Positions 19,899 through 31,577 of a stretch of DNA of 64,000 nucleotides are shown piece by piece; position 1 is the first letter of the stretch; each line of letters opens with the position of its first letter. A program made the position numbers and the translations under genes. Source of the stretch: Crocodylus rhombifer. Taxonomy: Eukaryota > Chordata > Crocodylia > Crocodylidae. The stretch covers positions 1 through 64,000 of the forward strand of contig JAVSML010024702.1 in assembly GCA_038503035.1 (NCBI GenBank). The letters run 5' to 3'. Below the pieces are notes generated by a model. That model did not search any database and was not told the origin of the DNA. It was given only the letters and a program-made list of their open reading frames with translations.

Positions 19899-22620
19899 TC
19901 AAAGGATCCCAGCAAGATAGGCATCCAAATGTTTCTTGAAAGTGTCCAGAGTAGGTGCTTGTCCCAACTCTGTGGGGAGTCTATTCCAGGCCCTGGGGAC
20001 TTGGACAGTAAAGAAGTTTTTCCTTATGTCCAGCCTAAAATGGTCTTCCAGGAGTTTGTGACCATTGGTCCTTGTCTTCCCTTGGGATGCTCTGGTGAAT
20101 AGGCATTCCCCCAGATCCTGATGCACATACCTTATGTACTTATAGGCTGCCACCAAGTCACCCCTGAGCCTGCGCCTCTCCAAGCTGAAGAGGCCCGTGG
20201 CTCTCAGCCTGTCTTCATAAGGCCTGCTCTCTTGCCCTCTGATCATAAGTGTGGCTCTCCTCTGGACTCTTTCAAGCTTCTCCATATCCTTTCTGAAATA
20301 CAGAGCCCAGAACTGGATGCAGTGCTCCAGCTGTGGCTTCACCAAGGCTGCATAGTGCAGGAGGATGATTCCTGGGTCTTTCTTGAGATGTATCGGTAAA
20401 TGCAAGCCAGAGTTTTGTTTGCTTTATCAGCTGCTATAGTTCATTGTTGGTTCATGTTCATCTGGTGGTCAAACGTGACCCCTAAGTCTCTTTCAGTCAT
20501 GGTGCTAGTGAGTGTAGCGCTGCTGAGCCTGTAAGTATGATGCAGGTTTTTTCTCCCGAGGTGGAGCACCTTGCATTTCTCCAAGTTGATGCCATCAGGT
20601 TTTCATCCACCCACCTTGCAAACCTGATAAGGTCAGCCTGGATCGCCAGCTTATCCTCAAGTGTGACCACGTTTCCCCATAGTTTGGTGTCTTCAGTGAA
20701 CTTAGCCAGTCCGCTTCTGATACCAGAGTCCAGATCATTTATAAATACATTAAAGAGTACAGGTCCGAGAATGGAGCCCTGGGGGGACACCACTGGTCTC
20801 TGTGCACCATGTTGATTCAGTTCCATCAACCACCACTCTCTGGGACCAAACTTGGAATTAGTTCCCTAGCCATCAGACCGTAAGGTTGTCAAGGCTGCAG
20901 TTCCCAATTTTGCCATGAGGCCATCATGGGAGACCAGGTCAAAGGTTCTTTTGAAGTCCAAATATATTATATCTACCTCTTCTCCTTTGTCTAGGTGATG
21001 TGTCGCTTGGTCATAGAAGGAAATGAGATTGGTCAGGCAAGACCTACGCACAACAAAGCTGTGTTGGCTATCTCTCAGAATGTTGCCTCCCATATAACCT
21101 GTTGCTAATGGTTTCTTTGATTATTTTTTCCAAGATCTTTTCAGGGATGGAGGTCACGTTGATTTGCCTATAGTTCCCCAGATCTTCCTTCCTCCTTTTC
21201 TTGAAGATAGGCACCACATTGGCTCTCTTCCAACCTTCATGTACCTTGCCCGAGCACCATGAGATCACGAATACCCTTGCCAGTGGCTGCACTATGGTGT
21301 CAGCCAGTTCCTTTAGCACTCTTGGGGACAATCCATCCAGACCAGCAGATTTGTGGATGTCCAGCCTCTCAAGATGTTCCTCACCAAGATCTACACCAAT
21401 GACGGGTGTATGTTTGCCCTTACCCTGGTAATCCTGCATCTTATCAGGCAGGGTGGTCCCTTTGGGCTGGTGAAAGACTGACGCAAAATAATCTTTAAGG
21501 AGATTGGCGTTTTCCTGGATGTCAGTTATCAGCTTCCCCATTTGGTTCAGGAGGGGTCCAATGTTGCCTTTGTTTTTTTTTCAACTTCTCAAGTATCTAA
21601 AGAAGGACTCTTTACTATCCTTGATTCAGGTAGCCAGTTGGAGTTTGATTACAGCCTTAGGTTTCCTAGTTTGCTCCCTACAGGTGCAGGCCAATGCTGA
21701 ATACCGCTCGTTAGTGGTATTTCCTGTCTTCCATCCTTTATAAGCTTCTCCTTTTAGACACAGGAGGTCCATAAGTTCCCTAATGAGCCAAGGGGGTTGC
21801 CGAACCCTTTTACTACCTTTCCTACAGGCTGGAATGGACTTCCCTGGTGCTTCAAGGATCACTTCCTTAAGGAGTGACCACTGATCGTGGACTCCTCTCC
21901 CTGACAGATCATGGCCTCTCAGGGCCTTGACAACTAGCCTTCTGAGCTTGTGAAAGTTGGCTTTCCTAAAGTCAAGGACTTCTGCATTGCTGACTGATTT
22001 GCCAACTTTGCAATGGATAGTGAAGTGATCAACTAATAGTCACTGTCACTCAGCTTCCCTTCGATTTTTAGGTCACTGACTAGATCATCCCCTTTGGCCA
22101 GTACCAGGTCCAGCAGCGCCTTGCCTTGGTAGAGCTGATCCATGAATGTGAGGAAGCTTTGTGACTCATCAAGTTTGGCTGAGTGCTTTTACCATGAGAT
22201 GTCAGGGTAGTTGAAGTTCCCCACGACCACCATGCACTGAGACCGTGCAGCCTCAGCCAGTTCCCTAGGAAATTCATGGTCAAGCTCTTGCTCCTGATTT
22301 GGAGGTCTGTAGTAGACTCCTACCATTATATCCCCTTCACCATGTTCCCCTTGTATTCTAACCCAGGGGGTCGCAAGTCACCCTCCTTGGGTGCCAATCT
22401 CTGCTTGTAGGTAAGTGTACTTATCTTTCACATAGAGAGCTACACCCTTTCTTGCAACATGATCTCTCCTGTACAAGGTATAGTCATCTATACCTGTGGT
22501 CCAGCCATAGGTGGAGTCCCACCAGGTCTCCGTTATCCCTATGACATCATAATAGTTTCTGTTTATCAGAAGGGCCAATTCCTCCTGTTTGTTCCCCAGG
22601 CTCCTGGCATTTGTGTACAA
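19899..22620 (-). pseudogene. CR1 ORF2 (endonuclease-reverse transcriptase), broken
   Basis: ORF2 is read through frames broken by shifts. Endonuclease N-terminus: 22620-22378 ('MYTNARSLGNKQEELALLIN', then 'GITETWWDS'). Linker: 21862-21626. RT fingers: 21541-21068 ('SAGLDGLSPRVLKELADTIV', 'RRKEDLGNYRQINVTSIPEK'). Palm motif A: 21093-20866 ('IIYLDFKRTFDLVSHDGL', first Asp kept). Motifs B and C: 20829-20497 ('GSILGPVLFNVFINDLD', 'KFTEDTKLW'), where FTED replaces F/YADD, so a catalytic Asp is lost. C-terminal region: 20405-19899, ending 'LDAYLAGIL'. It acts in target-primed reverse transcription when intact; this copy cannot. Confidence 0.8.
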
Positions 22621-22849
22621 GCGAGTCTGCCGTTGGAGGCCCTAGGTGTCCCTGAACTCCTAGAAAAGCCCCATCTCTGGGCTGGGGTAGGAGTGGGTTC
22701 CCTTGAGCAGCCTGACCTGCTGATTTTCTGCTTGATGCTTAGTGGGCTCGCACTCGTTATCTGCTCATCCCGTGGTGATCTAAGTTTAAAGCCCAGTCAA
22801 GCAGGTCAGCCATTCTTGCTTAGAAGAGCTTCTTCTCCAATGGAGTGAG

Positions 22850-23644
22850 GTGGAGGTTGTCCCTTCCCAACAGACTGCTGCCTCTCTCTCTGAAGTGCTG
22901 ACTGTGGTTGTAGAAGCTGAAGCCTTCACAACGGCACCAGTGCTGCAGTCTTCTGTTCACTTCTTCTATTCATCTCTCCCCTCTCATCCCATAACCTGTA
23001 ACCAGAATGATCAAGGAGAAAACCACCTGTGCACCCAACTGTTTGAGCCCCACTCCCAGAGCCCTGTAGTCATTCATAACCCAGCTGAGATTGCTCCTAG
23101 CCATGTCATCTGTGCCCACATGGATAAGGAGCATGGCATAGTGGTCGGAGAGCCAGGTAAGTTTTGGGATCCTCTCAGCTACATCCCATATACAGGCCCC
23201 TGGGAGGCAGCAGATCTCATGGGCTAAGGGGTCAGGGTGGCAGATCGCTTCCTCTGTCCTCACTCAAGAGGGAGTCTCCCATGGTAACCACTCTGTGTTC
23301 TTCTTAGGGAAGGTAGCTGGTTGCATTTCTTCCTCAGGTACAGGAGCTGGCAGCCCTGCTGGCTCTACTGGTGCTGCAAGGGGTTTGTACCTGTTGAGAA
23401 GATCCAGGAGGGAGGTGATCCTAGTCCAGCAAACTTTGGGGCCAGAGAGAACCTTCATACAAGTAAACCCTGGCTGAACAATATGGGAGCTCCTCTTGTC
23501 CACCCTTGTCCTGGCAGCCAGCCTAGCTCTTCCCTCTTCTTTCTTCATGTGAACAGCATGGCAGTAGGAGTCAATCTCCCTGATGGCACACAGCCTCTGC
23601 ACGGCAGTCTGGAGCTCCCCTATCTGGCACTCCATAGACTCCAA
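22850..23644 (-). pseudogene. CR1 ORF1 with GDSL-type esterase domain, broken
   Basis: ORF1 begins near 23644 with a coiled-coil-like N-terminus ('ECQIGELQTAVQRLCAI'). The esterase follows: a Gly-Asp-Ser triad start can be read at 23279-23271 in the frame 'VVTMGDSLL', out of frame with the preceding 126-codon stretch. Next is 'AHEICCLPGACIWDVAERI' and a 'HVGTDDMARSNL' block (about 23122-23085) equivalent to the GxND block of SGNH hydrolases, here GTDD. In CR1, ORF1 is the RNA-binding partner of ORF2 and its esterase role is unclear. A frameshift separates the coiled coil from the esterase, so the copy is dead. Confidence 0.7.
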
Positions 23645-23990
23645 TGTGGAGCAAATATAAATAGATCCATGTCAGAATGACAGGAAGGTTTGAATAAAAT
23701 TTCACAGGGGTCTGTCCTTGCCCCTGCATTGTTCAACATGTTTATTAATGATTTGGATGCTGGAATAGAAAGCTTGAGCAAATTTGAAGATGAGAACGCA
23801 CAAGAGGACAGGAATGCAATTAAGAAGGATCTTAACAGATTGGAAAGCTGGGCTGGGGCTAACAGAATAATGTTCAATGCTGATAAATGCAAGATGCTAA
23901 ACCTCTGGAAAAATCATCAAAAACACAAATACAAGATGGGTGATGTGGTTGGACAGCAACACTGTGGAAAATGATCTAGGGTTGGTGCCT

Positions 23991-24984
23991 GCCACTTTAA
24001 GAGCTAGACCAGGGAGATGGTAGGTGCCGGAGGAGGGTGGATATTTAATGCTGAGCTCTCTGTGCTGAGAGGGGCCATTTGAGACCAGCCAGCAGGGGAA
24101 GCACATCTCACTGCTGAGCTCTTTGGGCAAGGAACAACTAGGAGGTATATGGGCTGGGGCTATGGGGATGGAGGAGGCCCCAGATCCTGGGCATGACCTG
24201 AAACTGCACCCTGCCAGGGAAGGGAGGCCTGGTGGGACTGTCGGTGGTGTGGCAACCCCAGGAAATGCCAGGACCGCAAACCTCCCTGGTGAAAGGTGGG
24301 TAAGGGGTACCTGATAACCTCCAGCCCCACACAGTCCTGGCTGTGGAAAGCCCAGGCAAGTGATATCCTTGAGAGGCCTAAGGCTCAGTTTGATGCAGTG
24401 GAGTTGTGAGGGAGGGAGGGCAAGCCGCTCAGACCTCACTGGATGGACCCTTGAACAGGTCCATGCTGGGGCCAGGAAATGAGGGGGGTCAAAAGGGCCA
24501 GGAACCCACCATGAGGGATGCCCAGAGCAAGAGGCTTGGGATCCTGACTGGCCTGAGGGTGGGTCCAGGGCCTGAGGGGATGCCAAAAGTCCCAGGGAGG
24601 GGACCACAGCTTGAAAGGGGGGAAGGTTTACAGGTATACTTAGCTTCCTGGGATGCCATCTGCAAGGCATGGGCCCCACTGAAGGGAAAGGTTTGGAGCT
24701 GGGGATATCACCTCTCATCATCGGGGTCTTAAATGGGCAGCCTCCCACCTGAGTAACATCATAATCATTTTTCCCATCAAGGCATGGCAGGAGAGAGAGG
24801 TGGGCAGTTAGTCCAGAAACAGGTGAGCAGGTCAACATCTGACAGACCCTGGGAAGGTCCCCTGCTATAGGCTCCTACAGATGTGTGGGAAGCCTTCTCT
24901 GACACGCTGCAAATCCAGCGCATCAGAGCAGACACAAATAATTGTCTCCCTACTTGACCTGTGGCAGGATAGTGTTATATCTTG
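23991..24984. other. Unassigned GC-rich sequence; includes a MITE fragment
   Basis: GC-rich purine-biased DNA (for example 'ccactttaagagctagacca' at about 23992) that could belong to an LTR, but no paired ends were found. At about 24873-24940 there is a partial copy of the MITE at 18370 ('cctacagatgtgtgggaagcc', 'aaatccagcgcatcagagca'). A long minus-strand open frame here looks compositional. Confidence 0.4.
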
Positions 24985-25142
24985 TGGTTGTTTCAGGGTT
25001 GATTATCTAGTTTTAGTAAAAAGTTAGACAATGCTTAGATACACTAGATGGATAGGGATGAGACTGCCTCTGGCGAAAGGTTAGACTAGATGACATCTGG
25101 AGGTCCCTTCCAGACCTACTTTTCTAGGATTCTATGATTGTA
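24985..25142 (+). mobile_element. CR1: CR1 LINE, 3'-terminal fragment
   Basis: Contains 'ggttagactagatgacatct', 'ggaggtcccttccagaccta' and the tail 'ctaggattctatgattg'. Only the 3' UTR remains. Confidence 0.75.
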
Positions 25143-26029
25143 GTTTTGCCGCTGCATTTGGGTCTTCCTGGGTATAGAACAGGCTGGCTCTTGTCAGGCT
25201 CCAGCCCTAAGTAGTGACTGGTTCTTTGTCATTCCCAGCTGCAGCCTGTGACCTAAACTTCACCAGCTGGTAGCTGGAGTGCAGCTCCTAACCCACTTCT
25301 GGGCCCTCCCCAAACGAGTTACGCTTCCTACACCTAAATTTCAGAGAAGGTGGCACACAGCCCATGCCTGCCCTGCAGGAGGAGAGAGGCAACCTCACTG
25401 CACAGGGCCTGGAAGCAGATACAGACTATCCTGCCAGCTTTTGGGAGGCAGTGCAATGACAAGAAGTGCTTCTCTGCTTTCCAGCCATGTAGTAAAGACC
25501 TCCAAGAAGGAGTGATCAGGAATCCTCTGGCAATGCAGAGACTAATTATTCAAGAAGTAGAACAGGGTAAAATGGGCACAGTTATCGCACATGACTCAGG
25601 TCTAGCTTTCTTCAAGAAACTCACTGTGCTAGTTGCAGGCAGACACCCTCATTCAGAAATTCTCTACAGAAACTAGGTGGGTGGTGGATCATTCTCTTCT
25701 TGGCCCTCAGCCTGCTGCTTCTGGTGCACTTGCTGACTTGTCTGATGACTCAAACCTAAGAATCTCCCTGGTCTACAGTGGTTCCTAACAGCTTTAGAGT
25801 TGGGTGAAAAGGGGATTGTCTTCGGTTTTTCTGAGTCAGAGCTGTGCCAGTTTATTTTATTAAACTTAGGGAGTTCATAAACATCATTCAAGGCTTGCCC
25901 TATCTCTGCCTCTAACCATTCCCATGATAAGGCTCATTTCTGAGCTACCCATCTCTACTGGCCTTTATACCTCTTCACTTATATTCTACCGGATGCACAC
26001 ATGCTAAAGATACAAGGGCCAAAACCATT
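25143..26029. other. Unassigned non-coding sequence
   Basis: No supported gene or element ends. Confidence 0.4.
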
Positions 26030-26900
26030 AGGGAAAAGTCTGTGGCTGGTAGGGTTAATAACAATACGGAGCTTTGTAAACAGATATGGAAAAATAAATA
26101 ATCATAACAATGGGATAATCTATTTTTAAATGGAGATAGCAAAATAGTTAATAGTGATGAAGAAAAGAAGTAGGAGTCAATAAATATTTCTGCTTTGTAT
26201 TTGGAAAGAAGCAGAATGATGCATGCCTATCTCATGAGGGCAATAAAGACTCTCCAGTCCATTTACAGGATATTGCCAAGTTACATTTCTAACTCACACT
26301 AAAATAATAGTAATAGAAACAGTCATTTTAATAACTTGTTTCAAAAGTTCCAAAAGAGTTGGCTAAGGAGATCGATAGCACATTCATTTTTAATATATTT
26401 TGGAACACCATGGAAATTCCAGAAGGCTAGAAAAAGTCTAATGATATATAAGTGTGCAAAAAGGAAAAGTAGGATAACCCAGGTAACTACAGGTTGCCTG
26501 ACCTGAAATCAGCTTATATAAGATTCAGTTAATAAAAAATTAAAGAATGGGGATATAATTCAGCATGACTTCATGAAAAATAGATTTTGTCAGACCAATT
26601 TGATTTCATTCTTTAATGAGAGCATAAGTTTGATTGATAAAGGTAATGGTGTAGATTTACGTAACAGGATTTTGTGAAGCCTCGTCCTGATTTTTAAAAA
26701 GTGCACAATGCAATATCAATATAAGCGATATTAAATAAAATAAGAATTGGCTGATTGACAGATTGCAAAAAGTGGTTGTCAGCAGTGAGTCAGCACTGAA
26801 TGGGTCTGGGGCTTCATCAGTATCATTACTATACTCAACATAAGTCAACATTTTTATCATTGATTTGGAATTGATTATAAATCACCAATGATGGAATCTC
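26030..26900 (+). mobile_element. CR1: Old CR1-type LINE, RT region, heavily decayed
   Basis: The plus strand carries recognisable but stop-riddled CR1 RT sequence. 'aaatatttctgctttgtatttggaaagaagcagaatgatg' corresponds to the 'KYFSSVF'-type linker. 'taacccaggtaactacaggttgcctgacctgaaatc' is the NYRPVSLTS block. 'cagcatgacttcatgaaaaatagattttgtcagaccaatttg' is the QHGF..GRSCQTNL block. It is older and AT-richer than the other CR1s, resembling turtle/bird-type old subfamilies. Confidence 0.65.
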
Positions 26901-28139
26901 TGGATCGCCTGGGGGCCAGGCACAGTAATTGTATTGGGTAGACATGGCATTAATGGGCACCTTTAAATTATTGAAGAAAATGATAATATTTCAAACTTAC
27001 TGATTGCTCAATTCAACTAAACCCACGTTAGCAATTATGCTCCCTCCAACCTTCCAGGTGGTAGAGGGAAAAAATTATATATAATAATGATATGAAAAAC
27101 TGAGTGAGGTCATGCTGCCCTTCCAACAGAGAGAAAAATGTGTGCCTGGGTCACCCTTCAAATGCTCTTCCTACAAACCAAGACTCCAATGTTTAAATAA
27201 TCACACTGCCAAGGATCATACTGAAATTCATACTGGATACCACTCAGCAAATACAACTGTCATTGAAATGCACCTGCCTCTGGGGTGGGAGGCAGCACCA
27301 ATGCACAGCACCCCAAGCAGCAGGAGAAAGGGAAAAGAGAACAGGACAACATTCCTGCCCCAGCCCCAGCCCTCCTATAAACTGGGACCCTGTTATCTTT
27401 AAAGTCTGTGCAAAGAAGGCAAGATATATGAAAGAGGGCCAAGATGTGAACCCTTGGCTTGGATTTCAACCCTCATCTGTAATGAAAGAGGTATCCAACT
27501 GGGGAGGGGAAGGGTCAGAGATGGGAACCAGCTGTGAAATTCAGAGCTGATTTTGGATTTCATTCTCTCTTAAACTCAGTGCTATTTGAATCCGGTCTCA
27601 TCTGAAAGCCCTGTGGACTACTTAAGTGGTGGATCTTGGCAAGTGGAGGGTCTGTGACACCAGCTCTCATACATTTCAACCCTCCCTGCAACTCCTCACA
27701 ATGGTACGTGCTATAAAAACCATGCTGTGGGCTAGGGCCCCAGTCTGGCTAGTTAGAAGAGGGAAGGAATAACCAGGAGTAAAATGGAAATGAAATTCTC
27801 TGGAATTGGGCAGTCAATTCCCTACGCTGCATCTGGAGCCCAGTGGAACAGCTGCCTGGCTGTCTGCACGTGCCTTAACCTGGAAGCGCGGCACACTAAC
27901 CCTGTGCGCCGACTCTGCAGCCCTAAAAACTGGCACAAGAAGGAAAGGGGAGTTCCCACTTTCACACAGAATATCATAGTGGTTAGGTTCACAAGCCAAC
28001 AGGCCAAAGGCGGAGAACAGGTAAAGGGCAAAGAAATATCAACATGGTGGTAACGTACATTAGCAGGTGTAATTTCATGCATTAGCAGCTGCATGACGAA
28101 CAGGTCCAGGGATGTGATACTTCCCCTCTAGGCAGCATC
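26901..28139. other. Unassigned non-coding sequence
   Basis: Possible RT downstream remnants near 26900; otherwise no gene or element ends. Confidence 0.4.
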
Positions 28140-28613
28140 GGTCAGTCTGCAATTCAAGAGGGATGTGGACAACCTTGAGAGGGTCCAGAAGAGGGCTACT
28201 TGTATGGTTAGGGGCCTGCAGGTAAGGCCCTATGAGGAGAGACTGAGGGACCTGGATCACTTCAGTCTCCACAAGAGAAAGCAGAGAGGTGATCTTGCAA
28301 CCATTTACAAATTCATAGTTGCGGGGGCAGCCGAGAATAGGAGATGCTCTGTTTACTCTGTACACCCCTTGAAGTAACCAGGAACAATGGCCCCAAATTG
28401 GCAGAGAGCAGATTCAGGTTGTACATCAAGAAGAACGTCTTCACAGTAAGGGTTGCCAGAATGTGGAATGGGCTCCCAAGGGACGTGGTGCTCTCTCCTA
28501 CCTTGGGGGTCTTTAACAGGAAACTGAACAAGCACCTGGCTGGGGTCATACTAGGGCAGGGGGTCGGACTTGATGATCTATTGAGGTCCCTTCTGACCCT
28601 AACAACCATGAAA
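28140..28613 (+). mobile_element. CR1: CR1 LINE, 5'-truncated 3' part, second subfamily
   Basis: The readable ORF2 C-terminus (28165-28377 and 28344-28560, adjacent frames) includes 'MDNLERVQKRATCMVRGLQV' and 'RNGLP'-like 'MWNGLPRDVV'. The 3' UTR follows: 'gcagggggtcggacttgatg', 'atctattgaggtcccttctg', 'accctaacaaccatgaaact'. Its wording (LPREVV/LPRDVV, 'aggtcccttctgaccctaa') matches the minus-strand CR1 at 34613 better than the 'LAGIL' subfamily, so at least two CR1 lineages are present. A frameshift separates the two pieces. Confidence 0.85.
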
Positions 28614-30135
28614 CTATACACTCAGCATTTTAGTTTCCCCCCGCACCTCTGGAGGTTACCCCAAGCAAGCGTTTGGTTTCTAGGGCTCTCAGTCTTCAGC
28701 TGCCACCAAGTCTGAATCCAGCGCCTTCAAGCCACAGTCCCAGCTGACCGCACCAGTGAAATCTCGAGCTCCGCCATGCACTCCTCTGCATAATGCTGAC
28801 CAGGTTACCTGTGCACGCTGCTCTCTCTTCCCCTTACTCCAGCCTCAAGTTTCCTCTTCCTTCTTCCACTGTACCCCAGTCCCTGGGGGTTTCTGGCAGT
28901 TGCAGTCCAAATTAACCCTCAGCACAGCTCTGCAGACTCCCCCCTGGTTCCTCCTGCTCTTGTGCACACGACATTCACATTACACCTAAATACACAACCC
29001 CTCTGAGATGCTCTTACCCTCATCTGACCCAGACCCAGAAATCCCAGGATCACTTCTTAAGTGGTTCCCCTCTAACAGGCAGTGCTGAGGCACTAAACCC
29101 TCAGTCTGTGCCTCACTATTGCAGCAACAGGCTTGGGAAGAGCTGCTGGCTGGTGGGTATTTTTAACTCCCCTTGTTAGCTTCAAATCTGCCCAATTTCA
29201 AGCTCTCTTTCTTTTCCCCTTAGGGCATTTTTTTCCCTGCTGCAAGGAAACCGTTTGGAAATTCATCGCCTTGCCTAAGAGGTGCGCTCTGGGCTCTGCC
29301 TCCCTCAGGGCTCCCAGCCAGTGTGAGCAAGTAATCAACCTCCAAGGCTGCGCCAAGCGCCTCATCCCCCGATCATAAAACACTCTCCACTCCATCCCTG
29401 AGCAAACAGTGCAAAGCTTTCACCACGGGCAGCCTACCTCTGATAATTACTTCAGCATACGCCTTGGGTCTTAAGTACATGGTAAGAAACAGATCAGTGT
29501 GAGAAATCTTCTTAAGTCTCATCTGGGAATCATTGTTATCAACGAGTCCCGCTTTTCCAGTCAAAGATGATTTACTCTGATCTGCACTATTGATTTTATT
29601 GTGGGAATGTGGTGATACCTAGAGAGAGAGTGAGAGAGACAGAGATTTGACTTATGGGAGCGTGCAGGGAAGACTGTAGTCCAGAGCATAGCGCCTGACT
29701 TTTTTGCATCTGTACCAGAATTATTTGTAATGTTTTATGCACCCATCTGCTCCCTGCATGCTCTCTATAAATCTCACTTGCTCTCTCTCACACACACATG
29801 TTTGCTTTCCATGTAGATTACTTATGATGAGAGCCTAATTAGACCTGGGGAAGCCTGCCTACTGAGTGAGCCTGGGGAGAGCTTAATTAAAGTCAATGGA
29901 GAAAATTATAGGGGGAAAAAAAATTAGGGCAGCAGGCTAAAAAATATCAAGAAAGAAACCAGAGAAAAGGCAGCCTGGAAGATGCAGCCATGCACAAGGG
30001 AGGCATGTAGCTGCTTTGCCCTGCGTGTGCATCTGCCCCACCTGATGCCTTTGTGAGCCTTGTGAAGAAGGTCGAGTACTGTGCTGATGGTGTAAAAGGG
30101 AGGTGCGGCACACATGCAGCTGTAGCCAGTTGACT
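28614..30135. other. Unassigned non-coding sequence
   Basis: Mostly unique-looking. A (ga)n-like tract lies at about 29619-29646 and a short (ca) run at 29792-29799. No gene supported. Confidence 0.4.
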
Positions 30136-30935
30136 TAAGGCCGTGTTACACCTTAAGCTGTAAGCCAAACAAATGTTAATCAACTTAGTGTTGTTTGGTT
30201 TAGTGGAGCAGTCACACCTTAAGATGAAAACCATTTCTGGCTGTTCTCCACCTGCACAGCGAGAGACCTGGTGAGCAGGGGCAGGACTAGGAGCTTGGGG
30301 CAGGACAGGTTTATTGCTTCTGCCGGGCAGAGTAAGAGCTGCAGCCCTGGAGTGCCTAGCAGCCAGGCGCCACTGCCTTGAGCACCTCACTGCTTGAGCT
30401 CCAAAGAGCCTGATCCTTTTTTTCTCCAGAGCCTGCCCCCACCCCCACCCCCATCCACACAGGGTCAACCGTGGGTCACTGGGGGGACAGGGGTGAGCAC
30501 CAGCCTGCTGTCCCCCTGCAGGCACCATGGCCCAAGTTTGGCCCAGGCATTCAGAGCAGTTAGCCAGTCCAGGAGGCACCGCAGCTGCTGGGCGCTCCAG
30601 AGCTATGACTCTGGCTCTTCCCAGTGGGAGCAGTGGGTCAGAGGTGCCTTGCCCAGTCCCACTGCACCCCAGCATCCCTGCCCTGACTAAGGATGGACCA
30701 TTGCATCCTTGGATGTTGGAGGACTTCAACTTGGGCAGAATAGCTGTGCAGAGTGGCCACAAATTAATGGAACAGGAGCAAAATTAGGCAGACTAGAAAG
30801 AACCCTGCTCCAAAGTGGTATAATTTTAAGGTGAAGAAGGAGTGCTTTAAGCCATGTTAAGGTGTTAATGTACAGACAATCCAGGAGTTAAGAGCTTCAG
30901 AAGCTGCCTTAAATTACGGTGTAACGACGCCCTTA
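30136..30935. mobile_element. Terminal-inverted-repeat DNA element, 800 bp, superfamily unknown
   Basis: The left end 'taaggccgtgttacacctta' pairs with the reverse complement of the right end, 'taagggcgtcgttacaccgt'. Subterminal blocks also pair: 'agctgtaagccaaa' and 'gcagcttctgaagctctta' are weaker. No 8-bp duplication is evident; taa/tta at the tips would fit a 3-bp TTA/TAA target, as Harbinger elements use. GC-rich interior with no transposase. Confidence 0.55.
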
Positions 30936-31577
30936 GTGTTATAGGAACTCAACACTGGGGTTTGGCTTTGTACTGTAAGGGAGATAGTTGATCAAAGGGG
31001 CAGGTGGACATTCTCGTGGTTCTGAAAAGGGATTTTGAAAAGCAGGGTGCAGCAGACTGATGTGAGGTATGTGACCAGTGGCAGAGACCGGTGTCTGAGA
31101 CCAGAGCTTTCAGTAGCAGAGAGGTCACTGCATGTGCACTACACAGTCAAAGTGGAGTATGACCATACCACCATACACGTGTGGGATGTGTCCTTGGCCT
31201 CAACCGATCCTCTTATGATCCCGCTTGCCTATTTCTTTGTCTTTTCAGTCACGGGGTGATGTTTAGTTTGAAGGCGCACAAGCAGCACCACAGAGCCCCA
31301 GACTGTTCCAGGACTGCAGTGAGTTCTTCAGATCTCATCTCTGCAGGATTTCTTGTACAGTGAAACATCTCTATACTGTACAGAGGGCTGTGTGGTGGGC
31401 AGTTTGGTTCACAGGCCTCATTCCATCACATGTTCCTTGTGTCATTTAGACTGATAAAAGAAAAAGCAAAATGCTCTCTTCCTCATCTGATATCACATTG
31501 AACCCATGTGGCATTGGTGTTAATGATGACAGAGGGTAAAAAGCAACAGAGAATCAGGCACCTAGATTTAAGGCCAA
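30936..31577. other. Unassigned non-coding sequence
   Basis: No supported gene or element ends. Confidence 0.4.

Larger units (their letters stand above)
19817..23660 (-). mobile_element. CR1: Nearly full-length CR1 LINE, minus strand, 3.84 kb
   Basis: Read on the minus strand, ORF1 starts near 23644, ORF2 endonuclease near 22620, and the RT and C-terminal region run down to 19899, followed by the 3' UTR ending at 19817 ('ttcatagccactagggctgg' on plus). The hexamer atagat occurs at both junctions (19811-19816 and 23661-23666), a possible short target duplication. The copy lacks a 5' UTR but keeps both ORFs, so it is far more complete than most CR1 copies. Frameshifts and stops break it about seven times. 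It interrupts the RT of an older plus-strand CR1. Confidence 0.85.
17866..23990 (+). mobile_element. CR1: Old CR1/L2-type LINE, split by a MITE and a younger CR1
   Basis: The plus-strand pieces are: 17866-18369 (an ORF1 coiled-coil and esterase start, then endonuclease start), 18637-19816 (endonuclease with 'YYRPPSQ', then decayed RT) and 23661-23990 (RT motif 'GSVLAPALFNMFINDLDAG' and downstream). The interruptions are a MITE at 18370-18636 and a minus-strand CR1 at 19817-23660. Sense continues across both: 'LIGIT' joins 'ETWQE' across the MITE, and RT resumes at 'GSVLAP' beyond the CR1. An internal deletion also fuses ORF1 ('TKAAICLLNLGLQDVCCI', about 18240-18290) directly to the endonuclease start ('NVRSMENKQDELE'). 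All frames are broken. Confidence 0.7.

Noticed and set aside
23897..24838. 313-codon open frame on minus
   Set aside because: Pro/Ser/Leu-rich with no domain and GC-rich. Its 3' part overlaps plus-strand CR1 RT sequence, so it is a shadow.
29947..30762. 271-codon open frame on minus
   Set aside because: It straddles the left end of the 800-bp TIR element and a GC-rich core; no recognisable protein features.
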